From the NCBI RefSeq assembly GCF_018736105.1, contig NZ_CP076135.1:4710001-4774000 (forward strand): a stretch of DNA of 64,000 nucleotides, written 5' to 3'. The notes below the pieces were generated by a model that searched no databases, was not told the DNA's origin, and worked only from the letters and a program-made list of their open reading frames with translations. Position 1 is the first letter of the stretch. Every line of letters begins with the position of its first letter. Positions 15,106 to 23,844 of the stretch are shown here, piece after piece. This DNA is from Bradyrhizobium sediminis. Lineage in GTDB: Bacteria > Pseudomonadota > Alphaproteobacteria > Rhizobiales > Xanthobacteraceae. A program made the translations under genes and the position numbers.

Positions 15106-15465
15106 TCAGGCCGCCAGCATCTTGTTCACTTCGCTGACCAATTCGCGCAGGTGGACCGGCTTCGACAGCACCTTTGCATTCTTCGGCGCTTCCGAATCCG
15201 AATTGAGCGCCACGGCGGCAAAGCCGGTGATGAACATGATCTTGATGTCGGGATCGAGTTCCGAGGCCCGGCGCGCCAGCTCGATACCGTCCATCTCGGG
15301 CATCACGATGTCGGTGAGCAGCATCTCGAACGGCTCCTCGCGCAGCCGTTGATAGGCGGACATGCCGTTGTCGTGCGGCGAAACCTGAAAACCGGCGTTT
15401 TCCAGCGCCTTGACCAGAAAGCGGCGCATGTCGTTGTCGTCTTCGGCGAGGAGGATCTTGTGCAT
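15106..15465 (-). CDS. cpdR: CpdR: single-domain response regulator
   Basis: A 119-residue stand-alone receiver domain with the acidic pair in LLAEDDNDM (8-11), the phospho-acceptor Asp in LLTDIVMPEMDG (about residue 51), the conserved Thr in FITGFAA and Lys in VLSKPVH. There is no output domain. In Caulobacter and rhizobia CpdR, when unphosphorylated, localises ClpXP and primes degradation of cell-cycle proteins; the CckA-ChpT relay controls it. The short length and the MHKILLAEDD start are characteristic. The ATG at 15465 is preferred over the longer open frame because it begins the domain. Confidence 0.9.
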   Translation of the reverse strand: MHKILLAEDDNDMRRFLVKALENAGFQVSPHDNGMSAYQRLREEPFEMLLTDIVMPEMDGIELARRASELDPDIKIMFITGFAAVALNSDSEAPKNAKVLSKPVHLRELVSEVNKMLAA

Positions 15466-15766
15466 GGCGGGGTCGTCGAATCCGAATTGGAGGACAGTCC
15501 GTCCACTAAGCCCGACAGACGGTAAATTTCGGGTGAAGGGGGCGGCGCGCGGCGGCTGGCTGGCTGCGCCATTTCTGTACCGGAATGCGTCGCAACGCAA
15601 TGAAGCCGGGCATTTTTCGGCCGTTAAGATACGTTCCAGACGGTTTCAAACTTTTTTCGCTTGGCAGAATGGTCGTGATTACCGACAATGCATGTCCATA
15701 AAACCTCCGTTTTTCTGGCGGAATCGACGCCTCCAGAGCCGCGGAACGCAGGGACGGCGCCCGACG

Positions 15767-16654
15767 ATGCCCCAGCTTGATGGCGAACTGTCGCCACCGT
15801 TCGAGATCGTGGAGCCGGCCGAGTGGCGGGCGCCGATCATCTTCAACTCCCCGCATTCCGGCTCGGTCTATCCGCACGACTTCCTCAACGCCTCGCGGAT
15901 CGATCTCACCGCGCTGCGCCGCTCCGAAGATTCCTTCATGGACGAGCTGATCGCCGATCTCAGCGATCGCGGTTTTCCGACCGTTCGGGTCAACTTTCCC
16001 CGCTCCTATGTCGACGTCAACCGCGAGCCCTACGAGCTCGATCCCCGGATGTTTGCAGGGCGGCTGCCGAGCTTCGCCAATACACGCTCGATGCGGGTGG
16101 CCGGCGGTCTCGGCACCATCCCGCGCGTGGTCGGCGACGGCCAGGAAATCTATCGCGAGCGGCTTTCGGTCGACGACGCGCTGGCGCGGATCGAGGCGCT
16201 GTACAAGCCCTATCACCGCGCGCTGCGCCGGCTGATCAACAAGGCGCATCAGGCGTTCGGCACTGTGATCGTGGTGGATTGCCATTCGATGCCCTCGATC
16301 GGCATCTCGCGCGACGAGCCGCGGCGGCCGGACGTGGTGATCGGCGACCGCTACGGCACCAGTTGCGCGGCCGCGCTGCCTGACACGGTCGAGGTAACCA
16401 TGACCGAACTCGGCTATTCGGTCGGGCGCAACAAGCCCTATGCCGGCGGTTTCATCACCGAGCATTACGGCAATCCGGCAAGCGGGCTGCACACCATTCA
16501 GCTCGAGCTCAACCGGGCGATCTACATGGACGAACGGCGGCGCGAACGCAGCGCCAGATTCGCCCAGGTGACCGCGGATTTCGCCGCCCTGGCCGACGCG
16601 CTGGCCGCGGTGCCGCTCGGCGATCTCGGGCCGTTCCAGGCCGCGGCGGAGTAG
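15767..16654 (+). CDS. N-formylglutamate amidohydrolase family protein (HutG-like)
   Basis: A 295-residue FGase-family hydrolase. IIFNSPHSGSVYP near residue 22 and VVDCHSMPS near residue 165 carry the metal-binding His/Asp residues, and GGFITEHYGNPASGLHTIQLELNR is the conserved late motif. The family releases formate from N-formylglutamate in histidine breakdown or acts on related N-acyl amino acids. No other hut genes are nearby, so the substrate is open. I chose the ATG at 15767 because upstream in-frame sequence shows no family similarity. Confidence 0.87.
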   Translation: MPQLDGELSPPFEIVEPAEWRAPIIFNSPHSGSVYPHDFLNASRIDLTALRRSEDSFMDELIADLSDRGFPTVRVNFPRSYVDVNREPYELDPRMFAGRLPSFANTRSMRVAGGLGTIPRVVGDGQEIYRERLSVDDALARIEALYKPYHRALRRLINKAHQAFGTVIVVDCHSMPSIGISRDEPRRPDVVIGDRYGTSCAAALPDTVEVTMTELGYSVGRNKPYAGGFITEHYGNPASGLHTIQLELNRAIYMDERRRERSARFAQVTADFAALADALAAVPLGDLGPFQAAAE

Positions 16655-16671
16655 GATCTCTCGTCTGTCAT

Positions 16672-16764
16672 TCCGGGGCGGCCCGCAGGGCTGAACCCGG
16701 AATCTCATTCCGATAACTTCTGGATTCATTCGGGGATGCGTCTCCGGCGCGCCCGGAATGACCG
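16672..16764. repeat. Interspersed palindromic repeat, family B (copy 1)
   Basis: The block begins tcattccggggcggcccg and ends cgcccggaatgacc, giving a long imperfect inverted repeat. A second copy with the same ends lies at 36817-36920. It separates the amidohydrolase gene from the mmgR-type sRNA terminator. Confidence 0.7.
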
Positions 16765-16769
16765 CCCAA

Positions 16770-16860
16770 AAGAAAAAAGGGCCGCTTGAATGAACAAGCG
16801 GCCCAAGTCTAGGGAGGAAACGCCCAAGGAGGGCAGCGATAGCGCGAGGCGCTACCGCAC
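16770..16860 (-). ncRNA. mmgR: mmgR/suhB-type small RNA (alpha-r8 family)
   Basis: Read on the minus strand this roughly 90-nt segment folds as a 5' stem (GTAGCGC with GCGCTAT), a short GCCC-tccttg-GGGC hairpin, the unpaired decamer TTTCCTCCCT, and a strong terminator (GGGCCGCTTG, loop TTCATT, CAAGCGGCCC, then TTTTTT). The decamer plus terminator is the hallmark of the mmgR sRNA, a trans-acting Hfq-type regulator linked to storage-polymer control in Sinorhizobium. The family was first noted next to suhB-like phosphatase genes, and an inositol-phosphatase-family gene (hisN) is the neighbour here. The 5' end is inferred from the promoter at 16867-16895. Confidence 0.8.
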
Positions 16861-16866
16861 CGCAAC

Positions 16867-16895
16867 AATATGCGACCGCGCTGCACAAAGCGCAA
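16867..16895 (-). promoter_or_regulatory. Predicted promoter of the mmgR-type sRNA
   Basis: On the minus strand TTGCGC (-35), a 17-base spacer and CATATT (-10) place the transcription start near 16860, giving an RNA of about 90 nt to the terminator. The rest of the gap, 16896-17240, shows nothing else recognisable beyond the presumed hisN promoter. Confidence 0.6.
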
Positions 16896-17240
16896 GGGTT
16901 TTTGACTCATTTGCGGTGCAAAATTCACATAGCTGGGCTGCAGATCGGGACGGCCGGATTTGGCCGTTTCCCATGTCATTTCAGAGGCTTCATCCCCTGA
17001 CGAGCCGCCGCAAACCCCGATCTCCGGGCCGCGGCCATTAACCTCTCAAATTCGTGATCGGCGCCGTCATCAGAAAACACACCGCTTCGCGGCCCTGATT
17101 CGGCGCCTGACCGGCCCGGCCCGGGCTACCGGCACCGGCCGTCTGTATAATGTATGCGTCAACGGTGCGCGGCCTGCCGGATTGGGCTAGGCAAGATCGG
17201 GAGATTCTCCGCCGCCCGCCCCCGCTTTCAAGGAACCGCC

Positions 17241-18023
17241 GTGACGGTCATCGATTTCACCGCCTTCATTGGCCGCCTCGCGACCACGTCGGGCGAAACC
17301 ATCCTGCCGTTCTTCCGCACCTCGCTGTCGGTCGACGACAAGAGCAATACCCACGATTTCGATCCGGTGACCGAGGCCGACCGCGCCGCGGAAGCGGTGA
17401 TGCGGCGGCTGATCAAGGCCAATTTTCCCCAGCACGGCATCGTCGGCGAGGAATTCGGCAACGAGCGCGAAGACGCCGATTATGTCTGGATGCTGGATCC
17501 GATCGACGGCACCAAATCCTTCATTGCGGGATTTCCGATCTGGGGCACGCTGATCGCGCTCTTGCACAAGGGCACGCCGGTGTTCGGGATGATGCACCAG
17601 CCCTTCATCGGCGAACGCTTTTCCGGCGACAGTGGCTCGGCCCAGTACCAGGGGCCGTCGGGGACGCGGAAACTGGCGGTGCGGCGCTGCGCCTCGCTCG
17701 CCGAGGCAACCTCGTTCACCACCAGCCCGCTGCTGATGAACGCCGCCGACCGCGCCACCTTCGGCCGGGTCGAGCAGGCGGTGCGGCTGTCGCGCTATGG
17801 CGGCGACTGCTATTCCTACTGCATGCTCGCCGCCGGCCATCTCGACCTCGTCGTCGAGACCGAGCTGAAGCCCTACGACATCGCGGCCCTGATCCCGATC
17901 ATCACCGGTGCCGGCGGCGTCGTCACTACCTGGGACGGCAAGCCCGCCCAGAACGGCGGCCGCATCATCGCCGCCGGCGACCCGCGAGTGCATGAAGCGG
18001 CGATGAAGCTGCTGAACAGCTAG
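17241..18023 (+). CDS. hisN: HisN: inositol-monophosphatase-family histidinol phosphatase
   Basis: A 260-residue IMPase-fold, magnesium-dependent phosphatase with IVGEEFG (67-73), MLDPIDGTKSF (84-94) and the late SRYGGDCY and YDIAALIPI segments that complete the two-metal site. The DPIDGTKSFI...PIWGTLIAL wording matches the HisN subgroup (histidinol-phosphate to histidinol) rather than SuhB. GTG is the start, with AAGGA seven bases upstream. It lies about 380 bases from the mmgR-type sRNA, which is transcribed away from it. Confidence 0.85.
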   Translation: MTVIDFTAFIGRLATTSGETILPFFRTSLSVDDKSNTHDFDPVTEADRAAEAVMRRLIKANFPQHGIVGEEFGNEREDADYVWMLDPIDGTKSFIAGFPIWGTLIALLHKGTPVFGMMHQPFIGERFSGDSGSAQYQGPSGTRKLAVRRCASLAEATSFTTSPLLMNAADRATFGRVEQAVRLSRYGGDCYSYCMLAAGHLDLVVETELKPYDIAALIPIITGAGGVVTTWDGKPAQNGGRIIAAGDPRVHEAAMKLLNS

Positions 18024-18058
18024 GATTCCTCTTCATTGCGAGGACTTGGCAATCTTCG

Positions 18059-18949
18059 CTACTGCGCCGCCTTGCGCAGATACTCCACCAGCTGCTTGGC
18101 CGGGCGCGGCAGCGTCTTGAAACTGCGGGCGCAGATCGCGAGCTTGCGGTTGGCCCAGGGGTCGCGGATCCGGATCAGGCCGATCGGCATGGTCTGCGCG
18201 CATCGCCGTGCCGCGGATTCCGGCACCACGGCGATGCCAACCTCCGCCGCCACCATCTGGCAGATCGCGTCGAAATCGCGCAGCCGCGCCCGAAAGCGCA
18301 GGCGCAGGCCGAGCCGCGCGGCGTGTCTTGAAATATGGACCTGCAGCGCAGTCGAATTGGTCAGCCCGACGAAGTCACGCCCGGCAACTTCGCTGAAATC
18401 GATGCCGCGGCGGCCGGCCAACTCGCTGCGTCGCGCCACGACCAGCATCAACCTGTCCTCGCAGAAGGCGAAGCGTTCGATGTGGTCCGGCAGCGCATGC
18501 TCGGCGGCGAAGCCGAGATCGGCGGCACCGCCGGCGACCGCCGCGGCGATGTCGGCACTTTCGCGCTCCTCGATGTCGACATTGATATCGGGATGATCGC
18601 GCAGGAACGCGGCCAGCGCCTTCGGCAGGTGCTCCGACAGCACCGAGGTGTTGGCGAGCAGATGCACGCTCGCCCGCACACCGCTGGCGTAGGCTGCGAG
18701 ATCGCCGCGCATGGCCTCGACATCGTGCAGGATCAGCCTGCCATGATCGAGCAGGCTCTCGCCCGCCGGGGTCAGCTCGACGCCGCGGCGGCCGCGCCGC
18801 AACAGCGTGACGCCGAGCGCCTGCTCCAGCCCCTTGATCCGCGCGCTGGCGGAGGCCAGCGCCAGATGGGCGCGCGTCGCGCCGCCGGTAATGCTGCGCT
18901 CCTCGGCCACGGCGACGAACAGCTTTAGGTCGACCAGATCGAAACGCAT
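18059..18949 (-). CDS. LysR-family transcriptional regulator
   Basis: A 296-residue LysR protein: winged-helix DNA-binding domain at 1-60 (LKLFVAVAEERSITGGATRAHLALASASARIKGLE) and a two-lobed effector domain from about residue 90 (VHLLANTSVLSEHLP). The helix-turn-helix is typical. It is transcribed away from the TauE/SafE gene, with a family-A repeat between them, and such pairs usually mean that the regulator controls the divergent transporter. The inducer cannot be deduced. Confidence 0.9.
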   Translation of the reverse strand: MRFDLVDLKLFVAVAEERSITGGATRAHLALASASARIKGLEQALGVTLLRRGRRGVELTPAGESLLDHGRLILHDVEAMRGDLAAYASGVRASVHLLANTSVLSEHLPKALAAFLRDHPDINVDIEERESADIAAAVAGGAADLGFAAEHALPDHIERFAFCEDRLMLVVARRSELAGRRGIDFSEVAGRDFVGLTNSTALQVHISRHAARLGLRLRFRARLRDFDAICQMVAAEVGIAVVPESAARRCAQTMPIGLIRIRDPWANRKLAICARSFKTLPRPAKQLVEYLRKAAQ

Positions 18950-18965
18950 GGCGGTTTCCCGTGAC

Positions 18966-19087
18966 CCTCATGGTGAGGAGGCGCGCTTGCGCCGTCTCCG
19001 GACGATGCTTTGCATCGCCGGGAGAACCATGAGGCCAATGTTTCCCATCCTTCGAGACGCGGCCAAGTGGCCGCTCCTCAGGATGAG
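18966..19087. repeat. Palindromic interspersed repeat, family A (copy 2)
   Basis: Starts ccctcatggtgaggagg and ends ctcctcaggatgaggtca, with internal cggacgatgctttgcatcgccgg and ccatccttcgagacgc modules. It is nearly the same as the copy at 41239-41356. It sits in the divergent gap between the LysR and TauE genes, an unusual place for a terminator-like element. Confidence 0.85.
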
Positions 19088-19184
19088 GTCAGTGCTCATG
19101 GCTATCCCAGCCTTCGCTCCAGCCGAAGGCTGGCTCCGCAAGCTGCAGATTGTGCCTTCAGCTTCGATCGGTCAATGTTGTCAG

Positions 19185-19940
19185 ATGTTCGAACCTCTGC
19201 TGCTTCTGATCGCCGCCGCCTTCCTGCTCGCCGGATTCGTCAAGGGTGTGATCGGGCTCGGCCTGCCGACGGTGTCGATGGGGCTGCTGGCGGTGACGAT
19301 GCAGCCCTCGCATGCGCTCGCCATCGTCATCGTGCCGGCCATCATCACCAACATCTGGCAGACCTTCCTCGGCCCCTATCTGCGCGACATCATCCGGCGG
19401 CTGTGGCCGCTGATGGTCGGCACCGTGATCGGCATCTGGCTGAACTCGGACATGCTGACCGGCCCCTATGCGCGCTACGGCACCATCGTGCTCGGCGTGC
19501 TGCTGGTGGTCTACGCCATCATCGGGCTCAATAAGTTCTCGTTCCAGGTCGCGCGCCGGAACGAAGGATGGATCGGCGGCATCGTCGGCGTCGTCACCGG
19601 GATCATTTCCGCCGCCACCGGCGTGCAGGTGATCCCGTCGATGCCGTTCATGCAGGCGATCGGCATGGAGAAGGACGAACTGGTGCAGGCGCTCGGGGTG
19701 TTCTTCACGGTTGCGACCGTGGCGCTCGCCTTCAACCTGACCACCGCCGGGCTGCTGACAGCGGCGACCGCGCTGCCGGGCGCAGTGGCGATGGCGTCCG
19801 CCTTTGCCGGCATGTTCATCGGCCAGGCGGTGCGCTCGCGGATGCAGCCGGAAGCCTTCCGCCGCTGGTTCCTGATCGCGATGATCCTGCTCGGGCTCTA
19901 TCTGGTGGGCAGCACGCTCTACAATATCTACCGCGCCTGA
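19185..19940 (+). CDS. TauE/SafE-family permease (sulfite/sulfonate export type)
   Basis: A 251-residue integral membrane protein of about eight helices. It opens with LLLIAAAFLLAGFVKGVIGLGLPTV, the TauE/SafE first-helix motif, which recurs at about residue 130 (WIGGIVGVVTGIISAATGVQVIP), showing the family's internal duplication. Such carriers move sulfite, sulfoacetate or other organic anions. A divergent LysR gene probably regulates it. The LysE gene is convergent and the two coding ends overlap by 13 bases. With a sulfite dehydrogenase 17 kb away, a sulfur role is attractive but not shown. Confidence 0.87.
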   Translation: MFEPLLLLIAAAFLLAGFVKGVIGLGLPTVSMGLLAVTMQPSHALAIVIVPAIITNIWQTFLGPYLRDIIRRLWPLMVGTVIGIWLNSDMLTGPYARYGTIVLGVLLVVYAIIGLNKFSFQVARRNEGWIGGIVGVVTGIISAATGVQVIPSMPFMQAIGMEKDELVQALGVFFTVATVALAFNLTTAGLLTAATALPGAVAMASAFAGMFIGQAVRSRMQPEAFRRWFLIAMILLGLYLVGSTLYNIYRA

Positions 19941-20566
19941 AGCATCGCGATGCGGACGCCGAGATAGACGAACAGTCCGCCCAGCGCGCGGTCGATCCAG
20001 AGCATCGCCCGGCCGGACTGCCTGACGCGGCCGGCGGCTTTCGCGGCGAACGCAGCCACGCCGAGGCACCACAGCGTGCCGTTGAAGATGAAGATCAGGC
20101 CGAGAGCCAGGAAAGCGAAGGCCTTGTGCGGCGCCTCCGCCGCCACGAATTGCGGCAGGAAGGCGAGAAAGAACAGCGCCACTTTCGGATTGAGCGCATT
20201 GGTCAGCGCGCCCTGCCAGAACACCTGGCGCAGCGGGATGATGGCGCCTGCGGGCGCCGCCTCCGCGGCTGGCGCGCCGGAGCGCGACAGCAGCATCCTG
20301 ACGCCGATGAAGCAGAGATAGGCGGCGCCGGCCCATTTCACCAAGGTGAACGCGGCCGATGACGCCGCCAGCAGCGCCGACAGGCCGAGCGCCGCGGCAA
20401 ACACATGCACGAGGCAGCCGGTGCCGATACCAAGCGCCGCCGCCGCCCCGCCGCGCCATCCCATCTGCACGCTGCGGCCGACGATATAGGCGGTGTCCGG
20501 TCCCGGCGTGATGTTGAGCAAGAGGCCGGAGAGGATGAAGAGCCAGAGTTCCTGGATGCCGAGCAT
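19928..20566 (-). CDS. LysE/RhtB-family amino-acid exporter
   Basis: A 212-residue inner-membrane exporter with six predicted helices. The LLLNITPGPDTAYIVGRSVQMGWRGG segment near residue 15 is the LysE/RhtB signature, and KVALFFLAFLPQF near 120 is the second conserved element. Members export lysine, threonine, homoserine lactones or other amino acids. The ATG at 20566 is preferred over a TTG three codons upstream. The 3' end overlaps the convergent TauE gene. Confidence 0.9.
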   Translation of the reverse strand: MLGIQELWLFILSGLLLNITPGPDTAYIVGRSVQMGWRGGAAAALGIGTGCLVHVFAAALGLSALLAASSAAFTLVKWAGAAYLCFIGVRMLLSRSGAPAAEAAPAGAIIPLRQVFWQGALTNALNPKVALFFLAFLPQFVAAEAPHKAFAFLALGLIFIFNGTLWCLGVAAFAAKAAGRVRQSGRAMLWIDRALGGLFVYLGVRIAMLQAR

Positions 20567-20626
20567 TGGTTTCAAATTCTCGTTCGCAAGCCCGGCAAAG
20601 CGGTCACGGCCAAAGGCGACGGCGCA

Positions 20627-21058
20627 TCAGCGCCGCAGGCGTGCGATGGCGCCGGCAACGATCTGCATCGCTACCCCGATGACCCATCCGGCCATGATCA
20701 TGATGGTCCAGAACATCCGCGGATTCTCGCGAAGCACGATCACACCGACCGAGACGAAGGCCGTCAGCGCCGCAAGGAAGGTGCCGACAGCGCTGAGGAA
20801 TTCCGCGGTATCGATCTTGCCGCCGGAGCCGTCTGCAGGCTCCTGATGCGGTTCATGAAACGGCAATGGCGGCGTGTCGATCCCGAGATAGAACCCGATC
20901 GCGCCGGCAACCATCATGACGACCAGAAAGCCTTGGGTCGTGAGCGCGGCGACGCTGGAGCCGACATGGGCGGCGACAAACAGGCCGGCGGCAGCACCCG
21001 CCATCGCAAGCCCGGTGCGTTCCAGCACATGGGCATATTTTCGTACGCGGAATCGCAT
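20627..21058 (-). CDS. Four-helix membrane protein, unknown function, FixK-boxed
   Basis: A 143-residue protein with hydrophobic segments at about residues 15-33, 37-57, 85-107 and 117-137 and a polar loop rich in Glu, Asp and His (FHEPHQEPADGSGG). GGGGGA seven bases before the ATG is a good ribosome site. A perfect FixK box lies 90 bases upstream of the start, so expression at low oxygen is likely. I recognise no named domain. It is read towards lysE with a 60-base gap. Confidence 0.75.
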   Translation of the reverse strand: MRFRVRKYAHVLERTGLAMAGAAAGLFVAAHVGSSVAALTTQGFLVVMMVAGAIGFYLGIDTPPLPFHEPHQEPADGSGGKIDTAEFLSAVGTFLAALTAFVSVGVIVLRENPRMFWTIMIMAGWVIGVAMQIVAGAIARLRR

Positions 21059-21147
21059 CGCCGAATCCCCCAGAGCGCCGAGACATCAGGCTAGGACATT
21101 TCCCGGCCCTGTAAAGACCATTACGACGCGCGCGAGGCCAACTCTTG

Positions 21148-21161
21148 TTGATGCAGATCAA
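21148..21161 (-). promoter_or_regulatory. Perfect FixK/FNR box upstream of the four-helix membrane protein
   Basis: TTGAT-GCAG-ATCAA matches the consensus exactly. The only gene start facing it within 300 bases is the membrane protein at 21058 on the minus strand. Confidence 0.82.
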
Positions 21162-21319
21162 CTTCCGGCGCTACTTTGATGAGGACCGGCCTCGGCCCGC
21201 ATCAAAATCTGCGTCGCTACCGGACGGCAAGGAATTTGGCCGCCTTGGACAATGAAGGACAAAGCCCGCCGGCGCGGGTAGCCGGCGGGCGATGTCGGCG
21301 GTTCGATCTCAGAACGCAA

Positions 21320-21454
21320 TCAGCACTTGCGTGCGCCGCTGTTGCAATCCCGCTTCATGCGGTCGCCGTGCGGGTCGGCGGAGGCAGGGGCCATCGCGGC
21401 GAACGCACCGGCGACCGAGGCAAGCAAGACCGTCAACAGGATGAAGCGCTTCAT
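21320..21454 (-). CDS. Small secreted peptide (44 aa)
   Basis: MKRFILLTVLLASVAGAFA is a clear signal peptide with probable cleavage after ASA; the mature part is about 19 residues, strongly charged, with two cysteines (DCNSGARKC) that could form a disulfide. GGGAAAG lies five bases before the ATG. Short exported peptides of this kind are common and uncharacterised in Bradyrhizobium-type genomes. It lies between the four-helix protein gene and the LuxR gene, all on the minus strand. Confidence 0.55.
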   Translation of the reverse strand: MKRFILLTVLLASVAGAFAAMAPASADPHGDRMKRDCNSGARKC

Positions 21455-21637
21455 TTGTCTTTCCCTTGATTGCATCCCCGGCCGCGGAGCGCGCGCGGGA
21501 TGCTGGCGTTGGACAGCGTCCGGCCGATCCGGAAGCTGGTGACACGAAATGTCATGGCGAGCATGAGCGCGGCGGAATCCGGCGTCATCCTCCAAATAGA
21601 TGAAGCCGCAGCAAAGCCGGAACGAAGGCCGGGAAAT

Positions 21638-22744
21638 TTACGGCGTCGCCGGACTCTCCGGCGCGCTGCGATCCAGCGTGACGTTCGCCAACAACGCCAC
21701 CAGTTCGGCCTGGCGGGTGCAGCCGGTCTTCTGCAGCACCACGCGCAATTGCGAGCGGACGGTCGAGATGGCGACGCCGCCGGCGGACGCAATCTCCTCC
21801 AGCGTCTCGCCGAAGGCGAGGCCGCGGGCCACCCGCGCCTCGGACGGCGTCAGGTCGAACAGCGACCGCATCAGTTCGATGCGCGGCGCCAGCGGCATCG
21901 TCACCGGGGTCGCTACCAGCAGGACGTAACTGCCGGCGAAGATGTCGTGGGCGGAGCGCCGGATCGGAATCATGTGCACGACCAGCGCCGCGCGATCGTC
22001 GGCATCGCGCAACGGAAACGAGCGCACGGCCTGCTCCGGATCGCCGTCGAGCGCGGCAAGGCCGGCCCATAGCAGTTCGCTGGCGCGGCCGTCGGCCAGC
22101 GCGATGCGGTTGCGGGCGCGCCATTGCACATGGTCGCCGAGCCCCTCGATCAGGTGATTGGCCTCGATCACCGTGCCGCTCTCGTTGAGCAGCAGCGCCG
22201 GCAGCCCCATCGCCGTCAGCGCCTCCTTGGCGCCGGTGGCGCGCTGCAGCCCCAGCCGGGCCGTCACCAGCGCGCTGCGCGCCAGATGCGGGCGAAGCTC
22301 GTTCAAGGCATCGACCCGCTCCTTTTCGATCGGACCACGGCTGTATTCGCGCTCGATGCTGAAGACGACGCGATCCCCGGTCGGCATCTGCAGGCCAGTG
22401 CCGGCCGACCAGCCCAGCCCGCGCGGACGGAAGAAGTCGCGATAGATCGGATTGCTGTCGAGCTGATCGGCGGTCCAAAAATCATGCTCGACGAAGAAGC
22501 CGGGCTGCGACTGGCCGAACAGGCAAACACGGCGGGTACAGCGCGGAAACCAGCCGTCCTCGACATAGGTGCGAAAGATCTCGCTGAGATTGGCCGACGC
22601 GGTCCAGTTCAAAACCCGGTCGCGGGCCGAAAACAACAGGCCGCCGCGCGAATCCGAAAGCGCGGCCAGCTCATCCAGCACGCCGGGCCACAGGTCCGGC
22701 AGAACCGAGCATTCGTAAATCCGGTCGATTAGATCGGGCTTCAC
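21638..22744 (-). CDS. LuxR-type helix-turn-helix regulator with a large sensory N-terminus
   Basis: A 368-residue regulator. The last 65 residues (FDLTPSEARVARGLAFGETLEEIASAGGVAISTVRSQLRVVLQKTG) form a LuxR/FixJ DNA-binding domain. The first 290 lack a receiver or autoinducer signature; a PAS-like fold is plausible around 185-280 (LPALLLNESGTVIEANHLIEG). Translation starts at GTG. The upstream lipase gene reads the same way and ends only 16 bases before this start, so the two may form an operon. The signal is unknown. Confidence 0.85.
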   Translation of the reverse strand: MKPDLIDRIYECSVLPDLWPGVLDELAALSDSRGGLLFSARDRVLNWTASANLSEIFRTYVEDGWFPRCTRRVCLFGQSQPGFFVEHDFWTADQLDSNPIYRDFFRPRGLGWSAGTGLQMPTGDRVVFSIEREYSRGPIEKERVDALNELRPHLARSALVTARLGLQRATGAKEALTAMGLPALLLNESGTVIEANHLIEGLGDHVQWRARNRIALADGRASELLWAGLAALDGDPEQAVRSFPLRDADDRAALVVHMIPIRRSAHDIFAGSYVLLVATPVTMPLAPRIELMRSLFDLTPSEARVARGLAFGETLEEIASAGGVAISTVRSQLRVVLQKTGCTRQAELVALLANVTLDRSAPESPATP

Positions 22745-22760
22745 GGCAACGATACCTTCA

Positions 22761-23708
22761 TCACTTGAACAGCGGCGTGCCCGGGACGAAGGCGTCGAAT
22801 GCGGCCCAGAACTGCGCGCGGTAGCGGTCCTGCTCCTGCAGGATCTCGTGCCTGGAGCCGGCGATCACGAGATGCGAGCCGGCGCGCAGGTGATAGGCGA
22901 ACTCCTCGATCGCCGCGGTCGAGACGACGCTGTCGTTGGAGGCGGCGAGCATCAGGATCGGCTGGCGGATCTGCAGCGGATAGTCGGCGGCGCGGAAGCC
23001 GCGCATGGTCCTTATCGCGGTATCGGCCCAGGCCACCGTCGGCGAGGCCAGCCCGAGCGTCGGGTCCTCCTCCAGGATCGCGGCGTTGCGAGCATAGCGC
23101 ACGGGATCGCTGGTGAGGAGATTGTTGACGAAGGATTCGGTGCTGCTCAGCGCGTCGCTGCCGCCGGGAATGTAGCGGCCGCCCTGGCCGGTGAGCCGGA
23201 GGCATTTCAAGAGCGCGCGCGCCGGAAACGAGGTGGCGTGGCCGGGCAGGTCGATCATCGGCGCCGACAGCACCATGCGGTCGAACCAGCGCTTGCCGGC
23301 ATGCGCCACCCGCAGCATGACAGCGCCGCCCATCGAATGCGCCAGCGCGAAATAGGGCGGCGGGCAATCCGGCAGCACCACCTGCTGCACGAAGGTTTCG
23401 ACGTCGACCTCGAAATCGGCGAAATCGCGCACATAGCCCTTGCGCGGATCGCGCAGGCGCCGCGACGAATGGCCCTGCCCGCGCCAGTCGATCATCGCCA
23501 CCGCAAAGCCGCGCTCGCGCAGATCGCGCACGGTCTCGAAATATTTCTCGATCATCTCGCTGCGGCCGGTGAAGACGCAGACCGTGCCCTTGCGGCCGGC
23601 CGGCGGCGCCCAGCGCGCGAAGCGCAATTCCGCACCATCAGGCGTCTTGATGGTGCCGGAGACGACGTCTTCCGGAACGGGATTGGCAGGGATCGAGACG
23701 AGCGTCAT
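22761..23708 (-). CDS. Alpha/beta hydrolase, monoacylglycerol lipase-like
   Basis: A 315-residue serine hydrolase of the Hydrolase_4 family: WRGQGHSSR oxyanion region near residue 75, nucleophile elbow AHSMGGAV near 123 (Ser125), acidic residue in LMLAASNDSVVS near 262 and catalytic His in AGSRHEIL near 290. The domain order resembles monoacylglycerol lipase/lysophospholipase L2 (PldB). No signal peptide is seen, so it acts in the cytoplasm or at the inner membrane. The ATG at 23708 begins the family N-terminus; the open frame extends upstream without support. Confidence 0.87.
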   Translation of the reverse strand: MTLVSIPANPVPEDVVSGTIKTPDGAELRFARWAPPAGRKGTVCVFTGRSEMIEKYFETVRDLRERGFAVAMIDWRGQGHSSRRLRDPRKGYVRDFADFEVDVETFVQQVVLPDCPPPYFALAHSMGGAVMLRVAHAGKRWFDRMVLSAPMIDLPGHATSFPARALLKCLRLTGQGGRYIPGGSDALSSTESFVNNLLTSDPVRYARNAAILEEDPTLGLASPTVAWADTAIRTMRGFRAADYPLQIRQPILMLAASNDSVVSTAAIEEFAYHLRAGSHLVIAGSRHEILQEQDRYRAQFWAAFDAFVPGTPLFK

Positions 23709-23782
23709 GGGAGCGGACCGGATAGGTGAAAAGCGCTGGAAATCAAGGGTGCGGGCAGCAAAACCGGCGCCGTTCCCACCCT

Positions 23783-23810
23783 CTTGAACGCTGCGGGGCC
23801 CCTCCCATAT
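23783..23810 (+). promoter_or_regulatory. Sigma-32 (RpoH) promoter of hsp20
   Basis: CTTG, 17 bases, then CCCATAT fits the alphaproteobacterial RpoH consensus CTTG-N17-CYTATNT with one mismatch. It places transcription start near 23818, about 115 bases ahead of the coding region, leaving room for the thermosensor leader. Confidence 0.68.
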
Positions 23811-23844
23811 CACCTTCGTGCAGGCCGCTACCAGCGTTTCGGGA

